Assembly: GCF_900217795.1 (NCBI RefSeq)
Contig: NZ_OBMQ01000014.1
Location: 1-64,000 of the forward strand
From: Ureibacillus xyleni
Lineage (GTDB): Bacteria; Bacillota; Bacilli; Bacillales_A; Planococcaceae
Length of the DNA: 64,000 nucleotides
Direction of reading: 5' to 3'
Positions 17,796 to 25,516 of this stretch are shown piece after piece; position 1 is the first letter of the stretch, and every line of letters starts with the position of its first letter. A model generated the notes under the pieces. It ran no database searches. It was not told the DNA's origin and saw only the letters and a list, made by a program, of their open reading frames with translations. Position numbers and translations under genes: made by a program.

Positions 17796-18810
17796 GTAAT
17801 TCTAGTTCCTCTGATATCCTTTTGATTTGCTCTAAAGATAAGCCTGTAAGTATAGCTAGGGTTTCAAAGGGTACTTTATTTTTAATCCCTGTATGAATTA
17901 TTTCTATGGTTCTTTCCTCTGCACCTAGCTCAATGCCTTGTTCAATTCCTTGTTCAATCCCTTGTTCAATCCCTTGTTCAATGCCTTTCTCAATCCCGAT
18001 TTTTTCACCCTCATGTCTGGCATGATCATATTTTCCTTCTTCATCAAGAATGTATTTAAGTCGGGATTGGTAAGCAATTACTTCTTCTTTCGACATACTT
18101 AGTTCTTCCCATACATTAAAAACTTCCAACAAGTCTTTATCTTTCATCGCTAACTCCTCCAATTCTTGATAAATTTCTTCATATACTTTTTGTTTCCGCG
18201 CATCGACCATTCCAAGTAATAACAACCATCTTGCCAGTATATCATCTAACGGATTTAATTTTTCCTTATACCATAGAGTTAAAAATTTATTCATCTCAAT
18301 GAAGTGAACTTCTAGTACATTATCATCAATTGGAACAGGTGTCTTTGTTTCATCTTCATATAAATGGAAAGTATTATGGTAGTTTTCTAGCTCATGAAAG
18401 ACTGTATAGTTACAAATATTAATGGTAATAGTAGGGAGCAACCTGTGATAACCCATACCTCGAACCATTTGTGATGCGTACAATCTCGACCAATAATATA
18501 ATGTTCTTTTCACCATATTATGCTGATTTGATAATTGAATTTCAACATTAATGAGTTCGTCATTTTGCGTTTTCACGATAATGTCTAATCGTGATTGCTT
18601 ATCATTTTCATGCTCCCCACTAAATTCAGTGTTGATGAATGATACTTCTTTTACAGTATTGCGACCTGTGCGCTGTAAAATGGCATTTAAAAATACAACG
18701 GTAATATTTTTATTTCGTTCGCTGCCAAATAATTGCTTGAATGCATAATCTACTTTTAAGTCCATTAATTTGTCCAAAGGTATTTTTCGTAACGCTTTTT
18801 TACTCATCAT
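17782..18810 (-). CDS. Rpn family recombination-promoting nuclease/putative transposase
   Basis: A 342-residue protein of the PD-(D/E)xK transposase-like (Rpn) family. Residues about 10-230 are the nuclease part: LDKLMDLKVDYAFKQLFG near the start, RLDIIVKT with the Asp, and NVEIQLSN giving the E-x-Q core. The C-terminal part has five tandem GIEQ-type tetrads encoded by a 12-bp repeat, then RTIEIIHTGIK. Members are known as abundant transposase-like or anti-phage proteins. An in-frame ATG at 18096, after GGGAAGAA, could start a short C-terminal product. It is followed by two extra copies of the C-terminal region. Confidence 0.88.
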   Translation of the reverse strand: MMSKKALRKIPLDKLMDLKVDYAFKQLFGSERNKNITVVFLNAILQRTGRNTVKEVSFINTEFSGEHENDKQSRLDIIVKTQNDELINVEIQLSNQHNMVKRTLYYWSRLYASQMVRGMGYHRLLPTITINICNYTVFHELENYHNTFHLYEDETKTPVPIDDNVLEVHFIEMNKFLTLWYKEKLNPLDDILARWLLLLGMVDARKQKVYEEIYQELEELAMKDKDLLEVFNVWEELSMSKEEVIAYQSRLKYILDEEGKYDHARHEGEKIGIEKGIEQGIEQGIEQGIEQGIELGAEERTIEIIHTGIKNKVPFETLAILTGLSLEQIKRISEELELHDEK

Positions 18811-18972
18811 TTAGATCACCTCGTATACTATTAATGTAGTTAGTAGTAAATTCTCGAAGTCAATTATTCGTTTACTATATTTTACAAAAAACTGGTGTAT
18901 CCTGGAATATTTTTTAATGGGGTCAGAGAGGAAAAATTTACAGGCCAAAAATGAATATTGACCTGTAATAAA

Positions 18973-21330
18973 TTAGAACATTTTCATCTGTTCAGATTTA
19001 GATTGAGGAAGTGATTTTGTTTCTTTTGTAACGTAGCCCATCGATTGATAGCCTTTCATTCTTTTTTCAAACATGGTTTTTAAAATGGACTCTTTGTGAT
19101 CAACATAATCAAAAACCTTCACTATGGATTTCTCATTATGAAGGCGATGTAGTCTCCCCACATATTGTTGCAAAGTACCTTTCCAAGATAACGGCATTAC
19201 TAAAAACAAGGTATCTAGTCGAGTGTGATCAAATCCTTCACCGATATATTTACCTGTTGCGATAACTAGTCTTTCTTCATTGTCATCAAGTTCTTCTAAT
19301 CTTTTTAGATTTGCCTTTCTTTCCTTAGTGCTCAATTTACCCGTTAAAACTACGATGTTTTTCACAAATCCTTTAAATTTTGATTCAAAATAAGATGCAT
19401 GTTCCACTCTTTCTGTCAAAATAAGTGGTACAGCTCCATTATCTATTTCACTTAATACATCATCAAAAATTATACGGTTTCGATATTCATCATGTATTAG
19501 TTCTTTATAAAGTGATTGAATGTCTTTTTTATTTGCCTCAAGGGAACTTTTAAAGGTTGTAAAACGGGGTAGCAGTATATGTTCAAATGGACGTATTTTC
19601 GCTTGATTTTTTCCATCTACCTTATAACGTATTGGCCCTAATTGCATGGTCATAATGGGTTGTAATCCATCTTTTCGTATAGGGGTAGCAGTTAATCCGA
19701 AAATATATTTTGCATTAGCTTTTTTTATTACCTGTTCAAAACTAAAAGCAGAAATGTGATGGCATTCATCTACAATAATTTGACCATATTGTGAGATTAA
19801 ATCTTTAACTTCACCTTTATAATTTAGGCTTTGTATGGTAGCAATATCAATATTTTCTGTTTGCTTACTTTTTCCTCCGCCAATTTGACCGATTTGGTCT
19901 TCTTCGATATTTAAAAACTGGGTAAGGCTTTTTTTCCATTGATCTATTAACTGGTTTCGGTGAACGATAATTAATGTATTAATCTTTCTCTCCGAAATTA
20001 ATTTAGCAGCAACCACAGTTTTCCCAAACCCAGTAGTTGCAGATAAAATGCCAATTGGATGTTCCAATAATGTTTTTACTGCTTGATCCTGTTCAACTCT
20101 TAACTTTCCTTCAAAAGATATTGAGATTTTACTACCCATATGTGTGTCATCAATAAAATCAAAATTTATCGATAATTTGCCTAATAGTTTGTCTAGATCG
20201 TCTTTACATCCACGTGGTAATATTAAATATTCCTCCGTATCATCATAACATGTAATATTTCTTGGAATACCGTGAGTGGATAACCGTTTTGCTTGGGATT
20301 TATAATATTGTGGATTTTTAAATGTTGCTAGTTGAATTAAATGGTTTATAAAAGAAGTGGATAGTCCTTCTTTTTTTATATATAACCCGTTCTTTAGGGT
20401 AATTGTGAGTTTAGTTGGTAATTTTGCTTTATCGATATTTTCTTTCACTACATTGCTTGTGTTGATCTTAATGATTGCATTTACTTCTTTAAATTTCATC
20501 CTTTTTACACGATATAAATAATCCCATTGATCAGGATAGGGAATAAAATCTTCATCTACAAAAACACTATTGCCATTCTTTCTTGGAACATTCTGTAATG
20601 GAAGTGCAATTAAATTACCAAAGCCTGCTTTTGGCAAAGTATCTTGACTTGGGAATAAACGGTCAAAAGAATCCATCCCAATCTCATAACGCTTTTCTAA
20701 AGTTTTTGATAGTAATACATTACCAAGCTTACGGGTTACGCTTGCAGGGATTGCTTGCTCAAAAAAGACCCATACATGACAACCATTCCCAGAGCGAGAC
20801 CGTTCAATATGTGCAGGAACACCCAGCTCTTTACATGTAGTAATAAATGCTAGTACATCTTTTTGCCAACTCTTTTTATCAAAATCAACAGCTAAAAACC
20901 AACTCGTTTCATCCTGTAAAATGGGATAGAGACCAATAGTTTGCTCCCCCGAAAGATGATTAAAAATCACTTGATCTGTTAATGGGAAAAATTCTCGATG
21001 CTGGCAATTAGCACATTTTATAGTTGGTTTCTGACAAAGGGTAGGGTGCCATTCGTTCTTACAGGCAGGTGAGTAGCCCGTCTTTCCATTTTTTGATTGC
21101 CATCTTACTGCAAAAACGTCTGTTCGACCTTTAAAAAGTTCTTTAAATATATTTATTCTTAGCTGAATCTTTTGTAGTTTTGGAGGAGTGATCTCTGTCT
21201 TTTGCTGCAAAATAATGTCATCTGGATTGATTTTATGGTAGCTCAAAAGTTCTCTCAATTTTTGATTTTCTATCCTAAGCTGTTCACATTCCAATAATGC
21301 GAGCTGAAGTTGTTGTTCAAGGTTTTGCAT
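18973..21330 (-). CDS. TOTE-type primase fused to DEAD/DEAH-box helicase
   Basis: This 785-residue protein starts with a coiled coil (1-25). It is followed by an archaeo-eukaryotic-primase domain with zinc-ribbon-like cysteines (CKNEWHPTLC, CANC) around 85-115, the catalytic AVDFDKK at about 147 and the SGNGCHVWVFF motif at about 182. The second half is a superfamily II helicase with Walker A TGFGKT (about 433), DECHH (about 520), TATP (about 546) and QYVGRLHR (about 721). This layout matches TOTE conflict-system proteins, proposed to act in defence against mobile DNA. It is transcribed alone. All core motifs are intact, so activity is likely. Confidence 0.9.
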   Translation of the reverse strand: MQNLEQQLQLALLECEQLRIENQKLRELLSYHKINPDDIILQQKTEITPPKLQKIQLRINIFKELFKGRTDVFAVRWQSKNGKTGYSPACKNEWHPTLCQKPTIKCANCQHREFFPLTDQVIFNHLSGEQTIGLYPILQDETSWFLAVDFDKKSWQKDVLAFITTCKELGVPAHIERSRSGNGCHVWVFFEQAIPASVTRKLGNVLLSKTLEKRYEIGMDSFDRLFPSQDTLPKAGFGNLIALPLQNVPRKNGNSVFVDEDFIPYPDQWDYLYRVKRMKFKEVNAIIKINTSNVVKENIDKAKLPTKLTITLKNGLYIKKEGLSTSFINHLIQLATFKNPQYYKSQAKRLSTHGIPRNITCYDDTEEYLILPRGCKDDLDKLLGKLSINFDFIDDTHMGSKISISFEGKLRVEQDQAVKTLLEHPIGILSATTGFGKTVVAAKLISERKINTLIIVHRNQLIDQWKKSLTQFLNIEEDQIGQIGGGKSKQTENIDIATIQSLNYKGEVKDLISQYGQIIVDECHHISAFSFEQVIKKANAKYIFGLTATPIRKDGLQPIMTMQLGPIRYKVDGKNQAKIRPFEHILLPRFTTFKSSLEANKKDIQSLYKELIHDEYRNRIIFDDVLSEIDNGAVPLILTERVEHASYFESKFKGFVKNIVVLTGKLSTKERKANLKRLEELDDNEERLVIATGKYIGEGFDHTRLDTLFLVMPLSWKGTLQQYVGRLHRLHNEKSIVKVFDYVDHKESILKTMFEKRMKGYQSMGYVTKETKSLPQSKSEQMKMF

Positions 21331-21355
21331 TGTTCACCCTCAAATTCTTATTTAC

Positions 21356-21367
21356 TAATACGTATTA
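21356..21367. promoter_or_regulatory. Palindrome at the TOTE gene promoter
   Basis: TAATACGTATTA is a perfect 12-bp palindrome. On the minus strand it lies just after a TATAAT sequence, where transcription of the helicase gene should start. It is a candidate operator with no known binder. Confidence 0.35.
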
Positions 21368-21525
21368 ATATTATACATAACTAAATGGAATTGGAAAATT
21401 AAGATATGGAAGCATTTATTATTGGGTAAGTAAAGGTTTATTAGCTTGGTAGATATTCTTTCTGAAATGGCGGATAAATCAAGGTTTTTGACGGATATTT
21501 ATATTAATTTACACGAGATCAAAAA

Positions 21526-21567
21526 TTGGATTCAGAAAACATAGCGTTTTCAAAATCCAACTTTTTT
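21526..21567. terminator. Bidirectional terminator
   Basis: Stem TTGGATT..GAAAAC / GTTTTC..AATCCAA with a T-run on both strands. It ends the VTT gene on the minus strand. Confidence 0.75.
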
Positions 21568-21584
21568 CTTAATTATTTAAACTT

Positions 21585-22136
21585 CTATCTTTTCAACAGC
21601 AATCTGTCACTTATCGATGAAATTAACATTACTATACTAGCTATGCCTAATAAAATTAACATTAACTGAAAATTCGTTAAAGATAATGATTTTGCGAAAT
21701 CGATTGAATAGGCTAAAGAAATTGAAGTGAATAGTTTTGAGACACTTGCAATGATTAAAAACTTCATCAATCGGACTCCAGAGATTCCAGCACCAACGCA
21801 TATGATTTCATCGGGCAAAATCGGGATAATAAATAAAATTAGTAAAATACTCGTTTCATTATTTGATACATAACGTTCGTATTTTAGAAGATGCTTGTCT
21901 TTCACAAACTTTCGTATTAATTTTTGTCCGCCGACCTTCGCTATAAAATACATCACAATGATTCCAGCGAGAGTACCAGTAAAACTAATACTTGCCGCTG
22001 TTAATGGGCCTAGTACCGCACTACCTGCAGTAACGGTTGCTGCTTCTGGTAAGGGGAGTAGAATGGGTTGTAAAAAGCATATGAAAAAGAAAATAACAGG
22101 AGCTATAAATTCATTATTTAGCAATAAATCTTGCAT
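21585..22136 (-). CDS. VTT-domain (TVP38/DedA-like) membrane protein
   Basis: A 183-residue integral membrane protein with about five hydrophobic segments. The region LPLPEAATVTAGSAVLGP, then a short re-entrant-type helix and KLIRKFV, fits the SNARE-associated (VTT/DedA) family, which includes lipid scramblases and flippases. It is a short member of the family. The gene stands alone and is divergent from the coat protein genes. The substrate is not predictable. Confidence 0.75.
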   Translation of the reverse strand: MQDLLLNNEFIAPVIFFFICFLQPILLPLPEAATVTAGSAVLGPLTAASISFTGTLAGIIVMYFIAKVGGQKLIRKFVKDKHLLKYERYVSNNETSILLILFIIPILPDEIICVGAGISGVRLMKFLIIASVSKLFTSISLAYSIDFAKSLSLTNFQLMLILLGIASIVMLISSISDRLLLKR

Positions 22137-22333
22137 GGGAAACTTCCTCTCAAGTCAATTTATTTAATTAGTATAGAGAGGGAGCATTAAGAATTTACTA
22201 TTTAATTTCTTAATTTTTCCTTAATTGTTAGTGAGTACTCTCTTAATAAATAAACAGCATATTGAATATGAGCAGTTAGTTGGATGAAATATTAAAAAAG
22301 GGGGAATTTATAAATGTGAAAGGAGGATCAAAA

Positions 22334-22522
22334 ATGAACCATAATTTAACTGAACTTGAAGTTGAACATTTACGAAGTTTGATTGGCGGGCATGGGAACG
22401 TTGCGAAAAAGTTAGAAGCTTTTGCTCAAGGTTGTACAGATCCTGAGCTCAAAATGTTATTTGAAAGAGATGCACAATCAGCTAAGCAAGCACAACAAGA
22501 TTTAATGTCCTATTTAAATTAA
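22334..22522 (+). CDS. Small CotF/YraF-like spore coat protein
   Basis: A 62-residue helical protein, MNHNLTELEVEHLRSLIGGH onward. AAAGGAGGATC lies before ATG 22334, which is why the longer upstream extension is dropped. The pattern of a short helical protein beginning NLTELE followed by a CotF-like gene is seen in spore coat gene pairs of Bacillus. It lies 11 bp before the next gene, so they are one operon. A coat role is inferred from the family. Confidence 0.65.
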   Translation: MNHNLTELEVEHLRSLIGGHGNVAKKLEAFAQGCTDPELKMLFERDAQSAKQAQQDLMSYLN

Positions 22523-22533
22523 GGAGGCGCAAT

Positions 22534-22797
22534 ATGTTTCAAGATAAAGAAATGGTTAATGATTATTTAGCGGGATTAAATGCCAGTTTAACAGGGTACG
22601 CGAATATCATTGCCCAAACGAATAATGCAGAATTAAGACAAACTTTAATTCAATTAAGAAATCAAGATGAGTCTCGTCAACGAACATTATATAGTTATGC
22701 CTTACAAAAAGGACACTATAAACCTGCTGCTCCAGCTTCGGAAGAGGTAGTTCAGCAACTTAGAACGGAATTAATGGCTGAGCAACAACAAAATTAA
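22534..22797 (+). CDS. CotF-family spore coat protein
   Basis: An 87-residue helical, ferritin-like protein. MVNDYLAGLNASLTGYANII matches the start of CotF-type coat proteins, and TLYSYALQKGHYKPA is the typical end of that domain. An AAGGAGGCGC site precedes ATG 22534. Expected in the coat of the developing spore under late sporulation sigma factors; no promoter was identified. The terminator at 22805 closes the operon. Confidence 0.75.
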   Translation: MFQDKEMVNDYLAGLNASLTGYANIIAQTNNAELRQTLIQLRNQDESRQRTLYSYALQKGHYKPAAPASEEVVQQLRTELMAEQQQN

Positions 22798-22804
22798 TTT
22801 TTTC

Positions 22805-22830
22805 AAAGCCGAAATGTCTCGGTTTTTTTT
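22805..22830 (+). terminator. Terminator of the coat protein pair
   Basis: Stem AAGCCGA / TCGGTTT (one G-U pair) followed by eight T. Confidence 0.75.
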
Positions 22831-23012
22831 ATTTGCCACAAATGAAGTTGGTTTTGTTTTTCTTAGGAATTTTAATACATATGAAACAGGTGAAAAAAGG
22901 AATTTACCGGAAGAATCTAAAGTTCTTCAAAAAAATGTTTCCTCGCTAATAAATTTCAGTTACTTATCATTTTCCCTTCTTACAATATGTTTGAAAGGAA
23001 GGAGTTGTTTAC

Positions 23013-23684
23013 ATGAAATTAAAAATTATTGGTTTATCTGCTTCTACTTTATTATTCGTTGGAACACTTTCAGGTGGTGTGATGGTAAAAGCTGATGATG
23101 ATCATGAATATGAAGAACATGAACGTGGTGAACATTATGAGAAATACGGAGACGATGATGATCGTTATAAGTACGAATATGAAGAGGAAGAAGAGTATGA
23201 GTACGATGATGACGACGAATATGAATATGATAGCTACACGTACCCAACCGCCTCAGAACAAGAAACATGGAATATTTGGACAAGAACTATTATGGTTCAA
23301 AAAGGAAATTTACCTTTCAACGAATCAAAAAACGTGACATTACAATTAGAAAATGACACCAATCGATTGTCTTTCTATGCCATTCCGAGAGATGGAGAAA
23401 TTTTTATTCCAGGAAGGGTCATTGCAGAAATGTTAGGGGCAGAGGCTACGGTTTATGATGCGAGCCAAATATTAGAAATAACTACTGACAATCAGGAAAT
23501 AATCTTCCGTGCCAATACAAATGTTGCGTTTGATAACGGCCAAAAAACACCGTTACCTTCTGTTGCATTTTCTTTGAATAACGATATTTACATTCCTATC
23601 AGTGTGATTGCAAATGGATTAGGATTTTTAGTGGAATGGCAAGCGGATAATAATTGCTTTATCTGTCGGCCATTAAACAATTAA
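23013..23684 (+). CDS. Secreted acidic protein with copper-amine-oxidase-like N-terminal domain
   Basis: A 223-residue exported protein with a signal peptide (residues 1-27, cleavage near VKA-DD). Residues 28-75 are an extreme Asp/Glu/Tyr/His-rich stretch. Residues about 110-223 form a copper-amine-oxidase N-terminal (stalk) domain with the usual paired halves (GEIFIPGRVIAEMLGAEATV and DIYIPISVIANGLG, each followed by W/Y). The acidic stretch could bind metal ions. It heads a run with a small anchored protein, ApbE and a ferric-reductase-like protein. A catalytic role is unlikely, as the oxidase domain itself is absent. Confidence 0.8.
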   Translation: MKLKIIGLSASTLLFVGTLSGGVMVKADDDHEYEEHERGEHYEKYGDDDDRYKYEYEEEEEYEYDDDDEYEYDSYTYPTASEQETWNIWTRTIMVQKGNLPFNESKNVTLQLENDTNRLSFYAIPRDGEIFIPGRVIAEMLGAEATVYDASQILEITTDNQEIIFRANTNVAFDNGQKTPLPSVAFSLNNDIYIPISVIANGLGFLVEWQADNNCFICRPLNN

Positions 23685-23710
23685 CGAAAACATGAAAGGT
23701 GGTATGACTC

Positions 23711-23974
23711 TTGAAAGACCAAAAGAAAGCAAAATGGATTTTAGGAAGTGCGGGTGTGATGTTATCCGCATTGATGCTGACTCAATTTAATGATGGAACG
23801 ACGGAAACGAATGCTACCGATATGGAGGAAGTAGGAGTTGCGCTACAACCGGGGGAAAAACTAACAGAACGAGAACAAGAATTGGTGAGTTTAGATTGGA
23901 CAAATTTTGAAATTGTCTCAATGAATCCACAAAAAACGATGGTTCAAAGTAATCGAAAAACGAGAAAGTCGTAA
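23711..23974 (+). CDS. Small membrane-anchored protein, possibly truncated
   Basis: This 87-residue protein is not recognised. It has one hydrophobic segment at residues 8-25 (WILGSAGVMLSALMLTQF) and an outside tail. The start is TTG 23711 with AAAGGTGG upstream. A five-A run at 23956-23960 sits just before the early stop. One additional base there would open a frame (KVVIYPRANGDELIGYTF) that runs to 24129 and overlaps the next gene. This may be a frameshift, slippage or coincidence. It lies between the acidic secreted protein and ApbE. Confidence 0.55.
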   Translation: MKDQKKAKWILGSAGVMLSALMLTQFNDGTTETNATDMEEVGVALQPGEKLTEREQELVSLDWTNFEIVSMNPQKTMVQSNRKTRKS

Positions 23975-24004
23975 TTTATCCACGAGCGAACGGAGATGAA
24001 TTAA

Positions 24005-24913
24005 TTGGATACACTTTCACTTCAAATGATGAATACGAACTTTTATATCGCTTTACCAAAAGGTACTTCAAAGGAATGGAAAAAACCAGTAGAAAAATGG
24101 TTGCACTATGTGGCTTCAGAATGGTCTAGATTTCGGGAAGATAATGAGTTAGCTAGGCTAAATCAATTGAAAATAGGAGACACCATTGCAATTTCTTCAC
24201 TTCTTTATGATTGTTTAAAGAAAGCAAATAATTATTTTATACAAACACACGGATTGTTTTCACCGTATTTGAAAAAACAGTTAGAGCAACACGGATACAA
24301 TCAATCGTTTCCTTTTCAACATGCCGAAAATTTAGAGAAGAACGATACCGGAACTAAACAATCGCCTATCCAATTTTTGAGTAACCATACAGTTTTAAGG
24401 ACAGATGAACAACAGATTGATTTAGGTGGATTTGCAAAAGGATATATAGTGGAAAAGATTGCAGAGTGGTTACAACAAGAAACGTGCTCTGAATACGGAA
24501 TGGTTGATGGGGGTGGCGATATGAACATTTGGTCCTCCTGTGACAAGGAATGGACAATTGGTGTGGCCGATCCATATAAAGAAGAGGAAGAAATCAGCTA
24601 TATCAAAATAAAAAATGGAGCCATTGCAACGTCCAATCGGGTCTATCGAAGTTGGAAGCAAGGGAATGATACAAAGCATCATTTATTGAATGGGCAAACT
24701 GGCATCGTGGCGAATACGGATGTACTTCAAGCAACCGTTGTGACGAAATCTTTATGTGATGCCGAAGTTGCATGCAAATTGTGTTTTTTACTTCACGAGA
24801 AAGAATTGCAACAATGGCTTGGACAACATCAAATTCCCTCTGCTTGTTTTATCGTAAAAGAAAATGAAAAAGGGTATTGGATTAAAGGAGGAGGAAAAAT
24901 ACATGCTTCTTAG
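24005..24913 (+). CDS. apbE: FAD:protein FMN transferase (ApbE family)
   Basis: A 302-residue enzyme that attaches FMN from FAD to a threonine of a target protein. Seen are MMNTNFYIAL at the start, the flavin-binding QIDLGGFAKGYIVEKI, DGGGDMNIW, and SLCDAEVACKLCF replacing the common ADALST-type metal site. The start is TTG 24005 with GGAGAT upstream. No lipobox or signal peptide is seen, unlike many surface ApbE proteins. Overlaps nothing upstream but abuts the ferric-reductase-like gene. No clear FMN-binding target domain is encoded nearby. Confidence 0.88.
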   Translation: MDTLSLQMMNTNFYIALPKGTSKEWKKPVEKWLHYVASEWSRFREDNELARLNQLKIGDTIAISSLLYDCLKKANNYFIQTHGLFSPYLKKQLEQHGYNQSFPFQHAENLEKNDTGTKQSPIQFLSNHTVLRTDEQQIDLGGFAKGYIVEKIAEWLQQETCSEYGMVDGGGDMNIWSSCDKEWTIGVADPYKEEEEISYIKIKNGAIATSNRVYRSWKQGNDTKHHLLNGQTGIVANTDVLQATVVTKSLCDAEVACKLCFLLHEKELQQWLGQHQIPSACFIVKENEKGYWIKGGGKIHAS

Positions 24914-25466
24914 TACATGGGAATGGATTCGGATATGTGGATTTTTAGCGTATTTTTATTTTACGGTTTCGATCATTTTTGGTTTGTTAAGAAAATCGCC
25001 TGCTGTAAAGTCCCATAAAAATTTATTATTTCAACTACATCAAAGTGCCGGATGGTTTGGCTTCGCTGCTGTGATAGTTCATATGCTGTTGTTAATAGTC
25101 GATCAATATGAACCATATCGTATTGCAGAATTGCTGATTCCCTTTGCATCAGATTATGAGCCTGTTTTATCAGGTCTTGGAACAATTGCGTTTTATCTGT
25201 TCTTAATGGTATTTTTAAGTTCGGATCTTTGGTTACGAAAAATGGGGTTTTCTTTATGGAAAAAGGTGCATTTTGCTGTGTTACCAGCATGGGTCATTTC
25301 ATTAGTGCATGGCGTTTTAATTGGAACTGATACAGTAAATCCATTTATTCTACTATTCTATTGGAGTACGGCCACTTTCGTATTTATATTCTCCTTAATC
25401 AGAATCATTAGTGGGCAATATAAGAAAAAAGAAAAGGAAGTAAAAGTTAAACCGGTTGAAGTGTAA
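24903..25466 (+). CDS. Ferric-reductase-like heme membrane protein
   Basis: A 187-residue membrane protein with five hydrophobic segments. His46 and His60 in one helix and two more histidines (KVHFAVLP, SLVHGVLIG) in a later helix fit the bis-heme arrangement of ferric reductase-like transmembrane domains. ATG 24903 has GGAGGAGG upstream and overlaps the apbE end by 11 bp. Together with ApbE it suggests electron transfer across the membrane to an FMN- or metal-bearing partner. Confidence 0.78.
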   Translation: MLLSTWEWIRICGFLAYFYFTVSIIFGLLRKSPAVKSHKNLLFQLHQSAGWFGFAAVIVHMLLLIVDQYEPYRIAELLIPFASDYEPVLSGLGTIAFYLFLMVFLSSDLWLRKMGFSLWKKVHFAVLPAWVISLVHGVLIGTDTVNPFILLFYWSTATFVFIFSLIRIISGQYKKKEKEVKVKPVEV

Positions 25467-25472
25467 TCAGTC

Positions 25473-25516
25473 AAAAAGCGTAACCTATTCAATACGAATA
25501 AGTTACGCTTTTTTTT
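25473..25516. terminator. Bidirectional terminator between the reductase and the histidine kinase
   Basis: Perfect stem AAAAAGCGTAAC / GTTACGCTTTTT. It covers the last codons of the histidine kinase on the minus strand. Confidence 0.85.

Noticed and set aside
22814-23095. 93-codon frame between the coat genes and the acidic protein
   Set aside because: It begins in a terminator T-run and overlaps the well supported start at 23013; composition is not protein-like.
24973-25290. 105-codon minus-strand frame inside the ferric-reductase-like gene
   Set aside because: The plus strand has the conserved histidines and membrane helices; the antisense frame matches nothing.
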